Part shown: in pieces, positions 23,676-33,277 of the stretch
Layout of the letters: every line of letters begins with the position of its first letter
Position numbering within the stretch: the stretch's first letter is position 1
Source: Phycisphaera mikurensis
Lineage (GTDB): Bacteria > Planctomycetota > Phycisphaerae > UBA1845
Length of the DNA stretch: 44,344 nucleotides
Direction of reading: 5' to 3'
Assembly: GCA_005240095.1 (NCBI GenBank)
Contig: SBAX01000188.1
Span: forward strand, 1-44,344
The notes under the pieces: model-generated
The model's database searches: none
Seen by the model: only the letters and a program-made list of their open reading frames with translations
What the model was told of the DNA's origin: nothing
Made by a program: the position numbers and the translations under genes

Positions 23676-26401
23676 CGTTTATTGAGTTCCTCTCGCCAGT
23701 TGAGAACGACATGGATGCGCGGCGCTTGCTTCTCCCACTCCGCGGGTTGAACCATCACGAAACTGCCGTCCGGCAATACGTCGTAGGTGCCCCACAAGTG
23801 GGTCGTGGCGATGCCCGCGGTATCGAATAGTGTCCGTGGCGGTGAAAACTGCAGCCCGGCGCTCAAGTCCACGGAGACGGCTTGCATGACGTTCTTGTCG
23901 TCGAGGAAGAAAAGTTGCTTTCCGTCACGCGACCATACGGGGGCATGACCGCCGGCTTGCGAAATCTGCCACTTAGCCCCCGTGTCCGGCAGGGCGCGCA
24001 CGAACACTTCGTGGCGACCGGTCTCGTCCGACGTGTAGGCAAAGTGTTTTCCATCGGGAGCAAATGTGGCGTCGGACTCATCCGCGCTGCTTTTCAGGAC
24101 CAACTCCACCGGCCCCGGTTTTCCCCAGTGATAGAGGCCGACGTCGCTTCGTTGCTCGATCGATACGTCCTGGAGGGTCACCAGCAACATGGTTCCGTCC
24201 GGCGAGAACGAGTTGGGCGCTGCCTCACCATCGAATTCGACCGGAACGGGCTCGGCGGGAGCGCCGCCATCGGCCCGCTTTCGGACCATGCTCCACGGTC
24301 TTTCCGGGATGACCTGTCCAAACACGATTGCCCCACCGTCGGGCGTCCACACAGGACTCCAACTCTCCCCCACGTTGTTGACCAAAGTAAGGGAACGACG
24401 CGCCAGATTGAAACTCCACAAATCAATGTTCCGCCGCAGGGTGGTGAGGATTACTTCCCGCCCATCCGGCGAAACGCGCATTCCACCGACCAAAGCATCC
24501 ACGCCGTCTGCCAAGGGTTCGCTCTTGCCGTTTGCATCCACGCGAATCAGCCGCCTGCCCGGTCCCTGGCGACGTCCCGGCACATAGGCGATCGTACCGT
24601 TCACCGAGGCCGCAAATAACGCCTCGTCGGCCCACTGAGTGCTCACCACGCTCTCAAGGACCTGTACGGCTTCTCCCGTTACTTCCCCAGCGCGAGCGTC
24701 GAAAGGCGCCGCCATGATCGAGGAGCCCCGCAAGAAGAGAAGATGACCCGGAGCGACATAGTACGGGTCCACGCCGTCGCGCATCACCGAGCGAACGGCG
24801 CCATCGGCGAGGGCAACGGAAACCAGCGCATAATCCTCAACTGTTGCCCCGTCCCAGACCCCGGCCAGGACGTAGTCTGCTCCCGGGACAGCATGGACGG
24901 TCTGGAACCCAAGTAACAGTTGTTTGCCGTCCGCGGAGCGCCGCGACTGGCCCGCGACGGCCAGTTCGGTCGGTGAACCGCCCCGTTCGCTTACCCTTAG
25001 GAGACGACCACTTCCCCCGCTCAGGGTGAAGACGATCGTTCCATCTTCCAGCCACACCGCATCATCTACCGATGCCTCACAAATCGTCATGGGCGGGCCG
25101 CCATCCACGGGCACTTTCATCAACTTCCCACCCGCGAAAAACCCCACCCACCGCCGATCCGGCGAGAAGAAGGGTTTCCTTCCGCCTTCCGTTCCGGGCA
25201 AGGGGCGAGCCTCGCCCGCCGAAAATTCACGAACAAAGATGCGACTCGTCCCCTCGGCGTGGCCGGTGAACGCCAACTTCGTTCCGTTTCGGTTCAGCCT
25301 GAAGGAACTCACATCTGATCCTTCGCCGATTCGGAGTTCAAAAGGCGCGGGCACGTCGACGTTCAAGCGAACCACCGGCGGTGGAGGCGGCGAATCCCGT
25401 GAAGCGCGCACGCGCCATCCCAGGGCTGCACCCACGAGCATGGTGGGGAGAAGAAACGCCGCAGCCAGCGCGATGCCTCGCCTGTACTTTCGCCCTTGAC
25501 CGGCAATGGCTGCTCCGGCCAGTAGCAGTCCGCTGGAAGTCGGGTCTGTGAGCGCCGTCTGGATCTCCATGCGCAGGTCACCGATATCGCGAGGGCGCTT
25601 GTTGCGGTCTTTGGCCAGGCAGCGACGAAGCAGCAGCTGAACCAGCGGCGGGGTGTCCGGTGGAAGCAGGGACCAATCGGGTTCGCGCTCGAGAATCTTC
25701 GCCACGAGGTCCGAGTTGGTTTCACCCTCGAACGGCTGCCGTCCGGTGAGGCACTCGTAAAGCACCGTCCCGAACGACCAGATGTCCGTTCGTTTGTCGA
25801 GCGAACGACCGCGAGCTTGTTCGGGACTCATGTAGGCCGCCGTCCCCAGCACCACCCCCGGGCGCGTGTGCTCCACGGTGATCGTCGGGGAATTGGCGAC
25901 GTCGGTTCCGGTGGATTCCCCGATCATCGCCTTGGCCAGCCCGAAATCCAGCACCTTCACGGCGCCGTCGGGCGTGACCTTGACGTTGGCGGGTTTGAGG
26001 TCGCGGTGGACGATCCCCTTCTCGTGCGCCGCCTCGAGGGCCAACGCAATGCCCGAGGCCAACTCCAACGCGTCGCGAACCGGAATCGGCCCGCGCTCCA
26101 GTTGTTCAGCGAGGGTCTCGCCTTCAACGAGCTCCATCACCAGGAGCCGCTTCCCATCTGACTCCTCAAACCCGTAGATCGCCGCGATGTGGGGATGATT
26201 CAGCGACGCCAGCAGCTTCGCCTCACGCTCGAAGCGCAGAATCCGTTCCTTGTCCGCGCTCAGCGCCGCCGGGAGCACCTTGATGGCCACGTCACGGTCC
26301 AGCCGCGTGTCCCTCGCGCGATAAACCTCACCCATGCCCCCCGCGCCGAGTGGCGAGTGGATTTCGTAAGGACCGAGTCGGCTCTTGGGCATCAGCGGCA
26401 T
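23672..26401 (-). CDS. Receptor Ser/Thr kinase D with TolB/PD40-like propeller
   Basis: The protein has 909 residues, with an intact kinase (LGAGGMGEVY, VAIKVLP, HRDLKPAN, DFGLA, MSPEQ), a membrane helix near 307-327 and a proline-rich juxtamembrane motif outside it (SPPPPPVV). The propeller begins RLNVDVPAPFEL and includes FFSPDRRWVGF, RVSPDGREVIL and TFAPDGKHFAY; the end is VVLNWREELNKR. The propeller class matches kinase A. The ORF begins MPLMPKSRLGPYEI; either of two Met codons (26401 or 26392) would leave the kinase domain intact. It follows kinase E after 42 bases, the only non-overlapping join among the five. Confidence 0.9.
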   Translation of the reverse strand: MPLMPKSRLGPYEIHSPLGAGGMGEVYRARDTRLDRDVAIKVLPAALSADKERILRFEREAKLLASLNHPHIAAIYGFEESDGKRLLVMELVEGETLAEQLERGPIPVRDALELASGIALALEAAHEKGIVHRDLKPANVKVTPDGAVKVLDFGLAKAMIGESTGTDVANSPTITVEHTRPGVVLGTAAYMSPEQARGRSLDKRTDIWSFGTVLYECLTGRQPFEGETNSDLVAKILEREPDWSLLPPDTPPLVQLLLRRCLAKDRNKRPRDIGDLRMEIQTALTDPTSSGLLLAGAAIAGQGRKYRRGIALAAAFLLPTMLVGAALGWRVRASRDSPPPPPVVRLNVDVPAPFELRIGEGSDVSSFRLNRNGTKLAFTGHAEGTSRIFVREFSAGEARPLPGTEGGRKPFFSPDRRWVGFFAGGKLMKVPVDGGPPMTICEASVDDAVWLEDGTIVFTLSGGSGRLLRVSERGGSPTELAVAGQSRRSADGKQLLLGFQTVHAVPGADYVLAGVWDGATVEDYALVSVALADGAVRSVMRDGVDPYYVAPGHLLFLRGSSIMAAPFDARAGEVTGEAVQVLESVVSTQWADEALFAASVNGTIAYVPGRRQGPGRRLIRVDANGKSEPLADGVDALVGGMRVSPDGREVILTTLRRNIDLWSFNLARRSLTLVNNVGESWSPVWTPDGGAIVFGQVIPERPWSMVRKRADGGAPAEPVPVEFDGEAAPNSFSPDGTMLLVTLQDVSIEQRSDVGLYHWGKPGPVELVLKSSADESDATFAPDGKHFAYTSDETGRHEVFVRALPDTGAKWQISQAGGHAPVWSRDGKQLFFLDDKNVMQAVSVDLSAGLQFSPPRTLFDTAGIATTHLWGTYDVLPDGSFVMVQPAEWEKQAPRIHVVLNWREELNKR

Positions 26402-26443
26402 CGCGCGATCATTCTCAACCGTCGAAGGGGGCCTGTCGATCCG

Positions 26444-29167
26444 TCACTTCCCCGCCACATCGCCCAATTGGAGCATCCAGATGTCGGATTCGGCGCGCTC
26501 GCGACTGACGACCAGCGTGCGCCCGGCGTCGATAAGTCGGAACTCGCACGGGCCTGGAATTCCAGGGACCTCTCTCGCCGAGCCGGTTCGGATATCCCAG
26601 AGGAACATGGAGCGTCGTTTTTCGTCCCATAGCAGCAGGCGGTGCTCGTCGATCCAATCCAGGTCGCTGGACCCCATCCCCTTGGTCTCGAAGACCCGAC
26701 CATCGGGCGTTTGGAGAACGGTGATCGACGCAGTCTGCAGGTCGTAAAGGCTTGCAACCGGTCTGAGCCGGTTCGACGTGTTGCTCCACCCGGCCAGCCA
26801 ACGCTGATCAGGGGAAAACCGAACGGGTCCGAAACCGCGAGTCCGCTCCGCAGGCAGGGATAGCGGAACTTCCATTTCCGGGACAGGGCGATCGAGAGAC
26901 CAGTTGACCATCGCGAAGCCCCCTTCCGTGGATAGCGTCGCGGCCATCTTTCGACCGTCTGGTGATAGCTGCGGGTTGGTGGGGTCTTCGTTGCTGGTCG
27001 AAACCGTGAGCCGACGTAAGCCCGTCCCGTCGGGCCGGATTCGCCAAAAGTCGTAGGGGCCGCCGCGATTGGAGTAGAACACCAGCCATGTTCCATCGGC
27101 GGTCCACGTGGGTCCGCGGTCGCGGAACACGTCATCCGTGAGCCGCCGAAGCCCTTTTCCATCGATGTCCATGACCATGATGTCTTCCTTGGGTGCGTCG
27201 CTCCGAAACGTGAGCCGCCGCCCGTCGGCCGAAACATCGAATTGATCCAATCGGTTGGTGGAGGCGAAAAGCGTCGTCGGTTCGCCCACGACACGCTCGG
27301 AATCCGGATCAAACGCAAATCGTAGGAATTCCGTCGCATTAGACTGCGCCGTAAAGGTAACCCGTTGCCCATCCGAAGAGATGCTCGCCCCGTCGATCGG
27401 CGTGGTTCCCGAAGTGACCGGTAACGGTGGACCCAGGACCTTTCCCGAGGCCTCATCGATGGGCACTCGCCAGAGGTTCGGGCGCCCGCTTCGGTCGCTG
27501 ATAAAGTAGAGGGTGCGCCCATCTGCGGAGAAAAACGGGTTCCAATCGGTATGCGTGTCGTCAGTGACGGATTGCGGCTCTCCCCCCGCGGCCGGAATCG
27601 TGAAGAGGTCGCGGATTCCACCGATTGCCGCCCAGAAGGCCACGAGGCGCCCCGACGGCGAAAAGGATGGCGTCACCGCATCACCACGGTAGAGAAGCCG
27701 CGGCTCACGCGACGCGAGGTCGAGGATCCACAGTTGGGAGATGGAATCCCGCGCGTACGGGTCCCTCACGTTCTCCGTGGCGTACACGAGTCGCGCCCCG
27801 TCGGGGGACCACGCCGGGTCGAAACCGTTATCGCTGACCCGTTGCGGGGATTCGCCCGTGGCCCCCATCACGAACAGACCACCGTCCTCCCGCTGAGATC
27901 GGAATGCGATGCGGTTGCCGTCCGGGCTGAATGCGGGAGAGTAGTCGTCGAATTCGCAATTTGCCGTCAAGTTGATGGGGTTGGCGCCCCCCACGCGTTG
28001 CAGAAAGATGTCTAGGTCGTCCCCATCACGAGAGACGTACAACAACATCTTGCCGTCCGGGGAGAGGCAAGGATCGAATTGCAATCCGGGAGAATCCGTG
28101 AGTTGCTCCAGGCTGATGGCCATCGGGCCGTGCGTCGAGGCCGAGGCGTAAGGGCGTGCACTCTCAGCGGATCGCCGGCCCCACCCCCAGCCCGCGTAAC
28201 CGGCCGCCAACAGCATCGCCCCCATTGCAACGGCGAGCGAGACGAGTTTCCTTGGGGGCGACGGCGCGCGGCCGCCGACGGCGATGACGGCAGTCGACCA
28301 TTCGCGCCGGGCAAGCGCCTGGTCCAATTCCAACAACGCGTCGCCGATATCACGCAATCGCCGCTTGGCTTGCTTCTCAAGGCAGCGTTGCAGGAGATCG
28401 CGGATCCGCGGCGGAGTTCGAGCGGGCAGAGCGCGGAAGTCGGGCTCTCGCTCCATAATCTTGGCGATGACATCCGTCGTGGTCTCTCCGGCGAAGGGAC
28501 CGGATCCGGTCAGGCATTCGAAGAGCACACATCCGAAGGACCAGATGTCGGTGCGGCGGTCGAGAGGTCGCCCCCGGGCCTGCTCGGGACTCATGTAAGC
28601 GGCCGTGCCCAGAACGACGCCGGGGCGGGTGTAGTTCGCGGTGATGGTCGGCGAGTCCCCCACGGTTACGGCGCCGCTCGAGTCCCCAGCCATGGCCCGC
28701 GCCAGCCCGAAGTCGAGCACTTTCACCGTGCCATCCGCCCTGATCATGACATTGCCGGGCTTGAGGTCACGGTGGACGATTCCCTTCTCGTGGGCAGCCT
28801 CCAGCGCTTCCGCGATCTGCTTGCATACTTCCAGCGCGTCCTCGATCGGAAGCGGACCGTGTCTCAACCGTTCGGACAGCGTCTCGCCTTCGACGTATTC
28901 CAGCACGAGGAGTTTCTTCTCATCGTATTCCTCGAAGCCGTGGATCGCGGCGATATGCGGATGGTTGAGCGACGCCAAGAGCCTGGCCTCGCGCTCAAAG
29001 CGTAGGATGCGCTCGTTGTCCGCGGCCAGCGCCGCCGGAAGCACTTTGATCGCTACGTCACGGTCCAGCCGCGTGTCCCGCGCGCGATAGACCTCGCCCA
29101 TCCCCCCGGCGCCGAGTGGGGCGAGGATTTCGTAGGGTCCCAATCGCGAGTTCGGTGCCAGGCCCAT
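26444..29167 (-). CDS. Receptor Ser/Thr kinase E with TolB/PD40-like propeller, first of the run
   Basis: From ATG 29165-29167 the protein has 907 residues. It starts MGLAPNSRLGPYEILAPLGA, nearly the same as the giant kinase. Kinase motifs are complete (VAIKVLP, HRDLKPGN, DFGLA, MSPEQ). The membrane helix lies at about 307-326 and is followed by a propeller of a third class (LEQLTDSPGLQFDP, CLSPDGKMLLY, AFSPDGNRIAF, QLSPDGRKMAA). A Met four codons upstream (29179) is possible, but the chosen start matches the paralogue and leaves a single CGACAAT-type unit (29178-29184) ten bases upstream, as in other genes here. Because it is the most upstream of the five, its leader is the likely place for the operon promoter; no clear -35/-10 pair was found. 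Confidence 0.88.
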   Translation of the reverse strand: MGLAPNSRLGPYEILAPLGAGGMGEVYRARDTRLDRDVAIKVLPAALAADNERILRFEREARLLASLNHPHIAAIHGFEEYDEKKLLVLEYVEGETLSERLRHGPLPIEDALEVCKQIAEALEAAHEKGIVHRDLKPGNVMIRADGTVKVLDFGLARAMAGDSSGAVTVGDSPTITANYTRPGVVLGTAAYMSPEQARGRPLDRRTDIWSFGCVLFECLTGSGPFAGETTTDVIAKIMEREPDFRALPARTPPRIRDLLQRCLEKQAKRRLRDIGDALLELDQALARREWSTAVIAVGGRAPSPPRKLVSLAVAMGAMLLAAGYAGWGWGRRSAESARPYASASTHGPMAISLEQLTDSPGLQFDPCLSPDGKMLLYVSRDGDDLDIFLQRVGGANPINLTANCEFDDYSPAFSPDGNRIAFRSQREDGGLFVMGATGESPQRVSDNGFDPAWSPDGARLVYATENVRDPYARDSISQLWILDLASREPRLLYRGDAVTPSFSPSGRLVAFWAAIGGIRDLFTIPAAGGEPQSVTDDTHTDWNPFFSADGRTLYFISDRSGRPNLWRVPIDEASGKVLGPPLPVTSGTTPIDGASISSDGQRVTFTAQSNATEFLRFAFDPDSERVVGEPTTLFASTNRLDQFDVSADGRRLTFRSDAPKEDIMVMDIDGKGLRRLTDDVFRDRGPTWTADGTWLVFYSNRGGPYDFWRIRPDGTGLRRLTVSTSNEDPTNPQLSPDGRKMAATLSTEGGFAMVNWSLDRPVPEMEVPLSLPAERTRGFGPVRFSPDQRWLAGWSNTSNRLRPVASLYDLQTASITVLQTPDGRVFETKGMGSSDLDWIDEHRLLLWDEKRRSMFLWDIRTGSAREVPGIPGPCEFRLIDAGRTLVVSRERAESDIWMLQLGDVAGK

Positions 29168-29472
29168 GTCGGCGCCCATTGTCGACTATGGACCTGACGT
29201 TGTCGAATCGGTCCCGGCGAATGCACGTGTCTGGCGATCGGGTGATCTCGCCTGCGCGAACGCCTTGGTGCCAAATCCGGTGACACTGGTTTCGTTATCG
29301 GCTGCGATCGCACGGTGAGTTATCACTCGTCGGAGCGCTGAGAAGTTCCGCGCCAGTGCCGCGCGGCGGCGCTATAATGGACTGATTCGGGATGACATAG
29401 TCGAACACGCACGGCTATCGGCGGGACGGCCGCTTTCTCGAATCGCAGCGGAGAATCCAAGCCGGGGGTGGG
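29168..29472. other. Divergent intergenic region between the kinase run and the TSP3-repeat gene
   Basis: About 305 bases without a gene. It holds one ATTGTCG unit (29178-29184) by the kinase start, a related TTGTCGAAT further on, and a perfect TATAAT at 29373-29378 on the plus strand about 95 bases before the TSP3-repeat gene. No good -35 box at 16-18 bases precedes that -10 (the best, TTCCGC at 29346, is 21 bases away), so the promoter is tentative. No RNA gene or long inverted repeat was seen. Confidence 0.4.
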
Positions 29473-31749
29473 ATGAAGAAGCGATTCCGCGCCGTTGCCA
29501 GCCTTGTTGCGCTGTTGACCGCCGAGACTCTGTCTGCACCAGTCCAGGCGGACGTCCAGCGGACCGCTGCTGCGTCGGCAAGCGGTGTTGGAGAGGTGAG
29601 CGCTCCCCTTGCCATCCGCAATCATCCGGATCGGCTGCTAATAGTCAGCATCGCTATGCCGGTCTACCTGGTTAATGGAACCTGGGTTTCATTCGAGGGT
29701 GAAAGCGTTCCGCTGCGTGAATGCTTTGTGGTCACTCAAGCCCCGACCTTTGGAGTTTGCCTTGCGTGGCTTGTAGATCCGCCGGCGGCCGATGGAACCT
29801 TGACCGTATCCGCGCCGAGTGGGCTACCAACTCCGCTGGTGGTGGCAGCCGCGGTTTATTCCGGCGTGGACCAGACCACGGCGATTCGCACACGAAGTAG
29901 CTTCGGCAACCGAAGTACGGGCGATTCATCGCAACTCACGCTCACCGGCGGCAATGCGAGAAACCGGACCCTTAGCCTCATGGGGATCCGCGCCGCGGCG
30001 GTCGGCAACGTGGCCAATATCCAGCCGGACGCGCCTCTGACCGAGTTGGTGGATCAGGGCTTAGGCGACCTTCTCCTGGCCCTCGCTGATATGGCGAGCA
30101 CGAGCATGGTGACGGCGCGATGGCGCTGGACACTCGTGGATCCCAACCGCATCAACGTTCACTACCAGTGGGCCGGTGACATCCAGGCCTCGACCGGGAT
30201 CTGGCCTGCCGATGAGGACCTCGACGACGTGCCCGACGAATCCGACCTCTGTCCTGGAACCGCCGACTGGGTGGTGGTCGATGGAGACGGCTGTGCCGAT
30301 GTGCAAGTCGATAGCGATGGCGACGGGCAGTGCGATGCTGAGGCCCCGAGCTCCGGCCCTTCGGCATGCACGGGCGCCGACAACTGCCCGATGGTGCCGA
30401 ACGCTGACCAGGTAGATAGCGACGAGGATGGCCTGGGTGATCCTTGCGACGACGATGACGACAACGACGGTTCGCCCGACGGGTTCGACAACTGCTTGCT
30501 CGATGCCAACCCCGATCAGGCCAATAACGACATGGATGCGCTCGGCGATGCCTGCGACGACGACGATGATGAGGATGAGCTTGCCGACGCCGAGGATAAC
30601 TGTCCGCTGGTGGGCAATCCGACCCAGGACGACCTCGATGGCGACCTTGTCGGCGATCCATGCGACGCAGATGTCGACGGCGACGAGGTTCCCAATGACG
30701 AGGACAACTGTCCGCTTCTGGAGAACGGTGACCAATCCAATCATGACGATGACGCCGCCGGTGATGGCTGCGATGATGATGACGACGGGGATGGTATCGC
30801 GGATACGTCGGACAACTGCGCGGTGGCTCCTAACGCCGAGCAGGAGGACTTCGACATGGACCTTCAGGGCGATGCCTGCGACGAGGACGACGACGGCGAC
30901 GGGTTCCTCGATGCGGCCGATCCCTGTCCTCTTCGGCCATCGCTGATCGATGGTTGCGCCTCAGGGAGCGTGAACTCCGGGGGCGGCGGTCCGGGCGGCG
31001 GAGGCACGGGCCCCACCGAGAACGGAAATCCCGATGATGAGGAATCGCCGAACGCCGGAGCTGTGGGCGGAGAGGCCTGTCCCGATGAAGACGGCGACGG
31101 CGTCTGCGACGCTGACGACAATTGTCCTGGTCAGCCCAACGATTTGCAGAGTGATGAGGATGGCGATGGTGTTGGCGATGGCTGCGACAACTGCCCCGCG
31201 ATGGCAAACGCAGATCAGAACGATGGCGACGAAGACACTGTCGGCGACGCGTGCGACAACTGCGTTGCCCACGCAAACCCTGACCAGGCCGATACGGACG
31301 AAAATGGCGTCGGGGACGCGTGCGACACGGCCGAGCCGGTCGGGCCGGACGCCGACGACGATGGCATTGTCGATTCGGGAGACAATTGTCCCCATGTAGC
31401 CAATCACAGTCAGGCCGACGCAGATGGTGATGGGGTTGGTGACGCGTGTGATGACGATGGCCTCGTGCTGATCGACGCGGACGGCGACGAAATCGCCGAC
31501 GACACGGACAACTGTCCCGATGTGGCCAACGCGAACCAGCTCGATTCCAATGAGAACGGCGTCGGTGACGCCTGCGATGTGACTTCAGAGCCCCCAGCTG
31601 GCCTGGACGAACCCCAGGAAGGCGGCCGGGCGCGTTTGCGCTGCGGGAACGGACTCTGCGGCGCGTTCAGTGCCGCCAACTTCGCCCTACTGGCCATGGG
31701 CATGCTGCTGACAAGAACGGCCGGAGTCCGAAGACTGCTCAGCCGCTAG
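29473..31749 (+). CDS. Exported calcium-binding protein with thrombospondin type 3 repeats and C-terminal membrane anchor
   Basis: The protein has 758 residues. A signal peptide ([17 protein letters not shown]) leads into a beta-rich domain to about residue 230 of the kind seen in secreted proteins with a YSGVDQTT motif. Residues about 240-700 are thrombospondin type 3 repeats with alternating DxDxDG calcium loops and DNCP-x-V-x-N-x-DQ units (for example [18 protein letters not shown]), split by a Gly-rich linker ([12 protein letters not shown]). The end ([20 protein letters not shown], then a hydrophobic stretch and [11 protein letters not shown]) has two Cys, a membrane helix and basic tail, as in C-terminal sorting signals. 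The repeats should rigidify when Ca2+ binds at the cell surface. The stop TAG (31747-31749) shares CTAG with the convergent gene. The start lacks a strong Shine-Dalgarno (a G-rich run precedes it). Confidence 0.85.
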   Translation: MKKRFRAVASLVALLTAETLSAPVQADVQRTAAASASGVGEVSAPLAIRNHPDRLLIVSIAMPVYLVNGTWVSFEGESVPLRECFVVTQAPTFGVCLAWLVDPPAADGTLTVSAPSGLPTPLVVAAAVYSGVDQTTAIRTRSSFGNRSTGDSSQLTLTGGNARNRTLSLMGIRAAAVGNVANIQPDAPLTELVDQGLGDLLLALADMASTSMVTARWRWTLVDPNRINVHYQWAGDIQASTGIWPADEDLDDVPDESDLCPGTADWVVVDGDGCADVQVDSDGDGQCDAEAPSSGPSACTGADNCPMVPNADQVDSDEDGLGDPCDDDDDNDGSPDGFDNCLLDANPDQANNDMDALGDACDDDDDEDELADAEDNCPLVGNPTQDDLDGDLVGDPCDADVDGDEVPNDEDNCPLLENGDQSNHDDDAAGDGCDDDDDGDGIADTSDNCAVAPNAEQEDFDMDLQGDACDEDDDGDGFLDAADPCPLRPSLIDGCASGSVNSGGGGPGGGGTGPTENGNPDDEESPNAGAVGGEACPDEDGDGVCDADDNCPGQPNDLQSDEDGDGVGDGCDNCPAMANADQNDGDEDTVGDACDNCVAHANPDQADTDENGVGDACDTAEPVGPDADDDGIVDSGDNCPHVANHSQADADGDGVGDACDDDGLVLIDADGDEIADDTDNCPDVANANQLDSNENGVGDACDVTSEPPAGLDEPQEGGRARLRCGNGLCGAFSAANFALLAMGMLLTRTAGVRRLLSR

Positions 31750-31988
31750 CTGCTGGAATCGCCGTCTGTCCTGGTCTTTTTGCAGGCCTTGGTGATTGAA
31801 TCCGCAAGCTGCTGTGCTTCCTCCAACCAGTCCAGCTTCTCGGACATGGATAATCGAGCCAGTCGCCTGAGCTGACGGGTACGGTGTTCCTCCCAGCCGC
31901 GATCCCACTCGCCCTGTACTTCGCTTTCCACTACTCTGGCTCGCTCTCCATTCTGAAACCGGCCGTTGATGATAGCCGCCATATCCAC
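31746..31988 (-). CDS. Conserved-looking 80-aa soluble protein
   Basis: The protein is charged and likely helical: [20 protein letters not shown] and then [12 protein letters not shown]. The motif of an R/L-rich segment followed by S-x-x-EKL-x-WLEEA resembles small bacterial proteins that I have seen beside nucleotidyltransferase-type toxin genes, but no toxin is adjacent here and the match is from memory. It could be an orphan antitoxin-like or regulatory protein; this is inference. The start is ATG 31986-31988 or ATG 31980-31982. Its stop shares CTAG with the stop of the TSP3-repeat gene, giving a four-base convergent overlap. The upstream end is head to head with the RNase D gene, whose 5' extension would overlap it. 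Confidence 0.6.
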   Translation of the reverse strand: MDMAAIINGRFQNGERARVVESEVQGEWDRGWEEHRTRQLRRLARLSMSEKLDWLEEAQQLADSITKACKKTRTDGDSSS

Positions 31989-32046
31989 GGGCTCAAGAAG
32001 ACTCGCAGCCCTACCGCCCCGCGGCGTCAGTTGCTACCATGCCGAC

Positions 32047-33267
32047 GTGGGCCAGCATTCGTCCTCCTCAGATGCCGTACTCGTCGAGCATCAGGAACAA
32101 CTCGATGCTGTCTGTCAGCAGGCAAGGGCCGAACGTCGCCTGGCCTTTGACACTGAATTCGTCATGGAGGACCGCTATGAGCCCGAGGTCTGTCTCATCC
32201 AGATCGCCGTCGAAAAGACGGTTGCTCTGGTGGACCCTTTGGGCAAGCTGGACCTGCGCCCCATCTGGGACCTCATTGCCGACGGGCAAATCGAAAAGAT
32301 CGTCCACGCCGGGCAGGAGGACCTTGCCGTCTGCTATCGTGAGTCGGGTCACCTGCCACAGCGCGTCTTCGACGTCCAGGTCGCGGCGGGTTTGGTGGGG
32401 CTCGATTATCCCTTGAGCCTCCAGAAACTCGTGCAGAGTCTTCTGCACGTTCGGTTGCACAAAGCCAAGACTTTGACCGACTGGCGGAAGCGCCCCTTGA
32501 GCAGTTCGCAAGTGCGCTACGCAGCGGAGGACGTTGCCTATCTGCTGGCCGCCTACCGCAAGCTCCACGCCCGACTGGTCTCGCGGGAGCGCCTCACCTG
32601 GGCCGAGGAGGAGTTTCGCGGCTTCGAGGAAGAGTCGCTCTACGCCCGCGTCGAAGAGGACAAGCTGCGGCGTGTGAGGGGCATCAGCGTGCTCAAGGGG
32701 CAGCAGATGGCCGTTGCCCGCCGGCTTTTCCAATGGCGGGAAGAGCTGGCCCGCAAGCTCGACCGTCCGGCGCGGATCATCATGAAGGACCACCTGCTGG
32801 TCGAGATCGCCCGGCACGGCGTAAGTACCTTCGCCGAGCTTCGCGATCTGCGCGGGCTGAACATGAGCGACAAGAACATCCACTCGCTGGCCGGCGTGGT
32901 ACGCGAAGCCCTTGCCGCTCCTCTGGAGCAGGAAGCGCCCACCCGCACCTACGATGTGGAGGCCCCCCGTGAAACCGCCCTTATTGCGCTGGCCACGGCC
33001 GTCGTCCGGGGCTACTGCCTGGACAACGATTTGGCCTATAGCCTCGTAGCCACGAAGAAGTCTATTCAGGACCTCATTCGCCACCGCACGTTAGGCCGCC
33101 CCGCCGACCCCGCCGACGTGGAGCTCCTCGCCGGCTGGCGCGGGCACACCGTCGGCGCCATGCTCGACGAGGTCCTTGCCGGGCGCCGGAACATCCACGT
33201 GGAGAAGGCCGAAGGCGAGCTCGCCATCCGCGTGGGACCGCGCGAGCCCAAAGCGACGCAGACCTGA
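32047..33267 (+). CDS. rnd: Ribonuclease D (DEDD 3'-5' exonuclease) with HRDC-like C-terminus
   Basis: About 406 residues from GTG 32047. Exonuclease signatures of the DEDDy family are visible: AFDTEFV (D35, E37), VHAGQEDL (second Asp), and RYAAEDVAYLL (Tyr and fourth Asp). After the catalytic domain comes a helical region with RGISVLKGQQMAVARRLFQW and LVEIARHGVSTFAELRDLRG, matching the HRDC domain that binds nucleic acid. RNase D trims tRNA and other stable RNA 3' ends in the cytoplasm. The frame stays open upstream to ATG 31966, but those 27 codons are unlike the family and overlap the divergent 80-aa gene, so the GTG is preferred; no clear Shine-Dalgarno supports either. The gene ends ten bases before the convergent stop of the BNR propeller gene. 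Confidence 0.88.
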   Translation: MGQHSSSSDAVLVEHQEQLDAVCQQARAERRLAFDTEFVMEDRYEPEVCLIQIAVEKTVALVDPLGKLDLRPIWDLIADGQIEKIVHAGQEDLAVCYRESGHLPQRVFDVQVAAGLVGLDYPLSLQKLVQSLLHVRLHKAKTLTDWRKRPLSSSQVRYAAEDVAYLLAAYRKLHARLVSRERLTWAEEEFRGFEEESLYARVEEDKLRRVRGISVLKGQQMAVARRLFQWREELARKLDRPARIIMKDHLLVEIARHGVSTFAELRDLRGLNMSDKNIHSLAGVVREALAAPLEQEAPTRTYDVEAPRETALIALATAVVRGYCLDNDLAYSLVATKKSIQDLIRHRTLGRPADPADVELLAGWRGHTVGAMLDEVLAGRRNIHVEKAEGELAIRVGPREPKATQT

Positions 33268-33277
33268 TTCGTGAAAC

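Noticed and set aside
15647-29167. Kinase run as a phage-defence or NLR-like system
   Set aside because: The proteins have a membrane helix and periplasmic-type propellers, no NACHT/STAND ATPase, and no effector nuclease or other defence gene nearby.
30200-31560. Asp-rich repeats read as dockerin or RTX repeats
   Set aside because: The pattern DNCP-x-V-x-N-x-DQ with DxDxDG spacing is that of thrombospondin type 3 repeats; no GGxGxDxUx nonapeptides or paired dockerin helices are present.
31746-31988. A complete toxin-antitoxin pair at the 80-aa gene
   Set aside because: No partner gene is adjacent; both flanking genes are unrelated (TSP3-repeat protein and RNase D).
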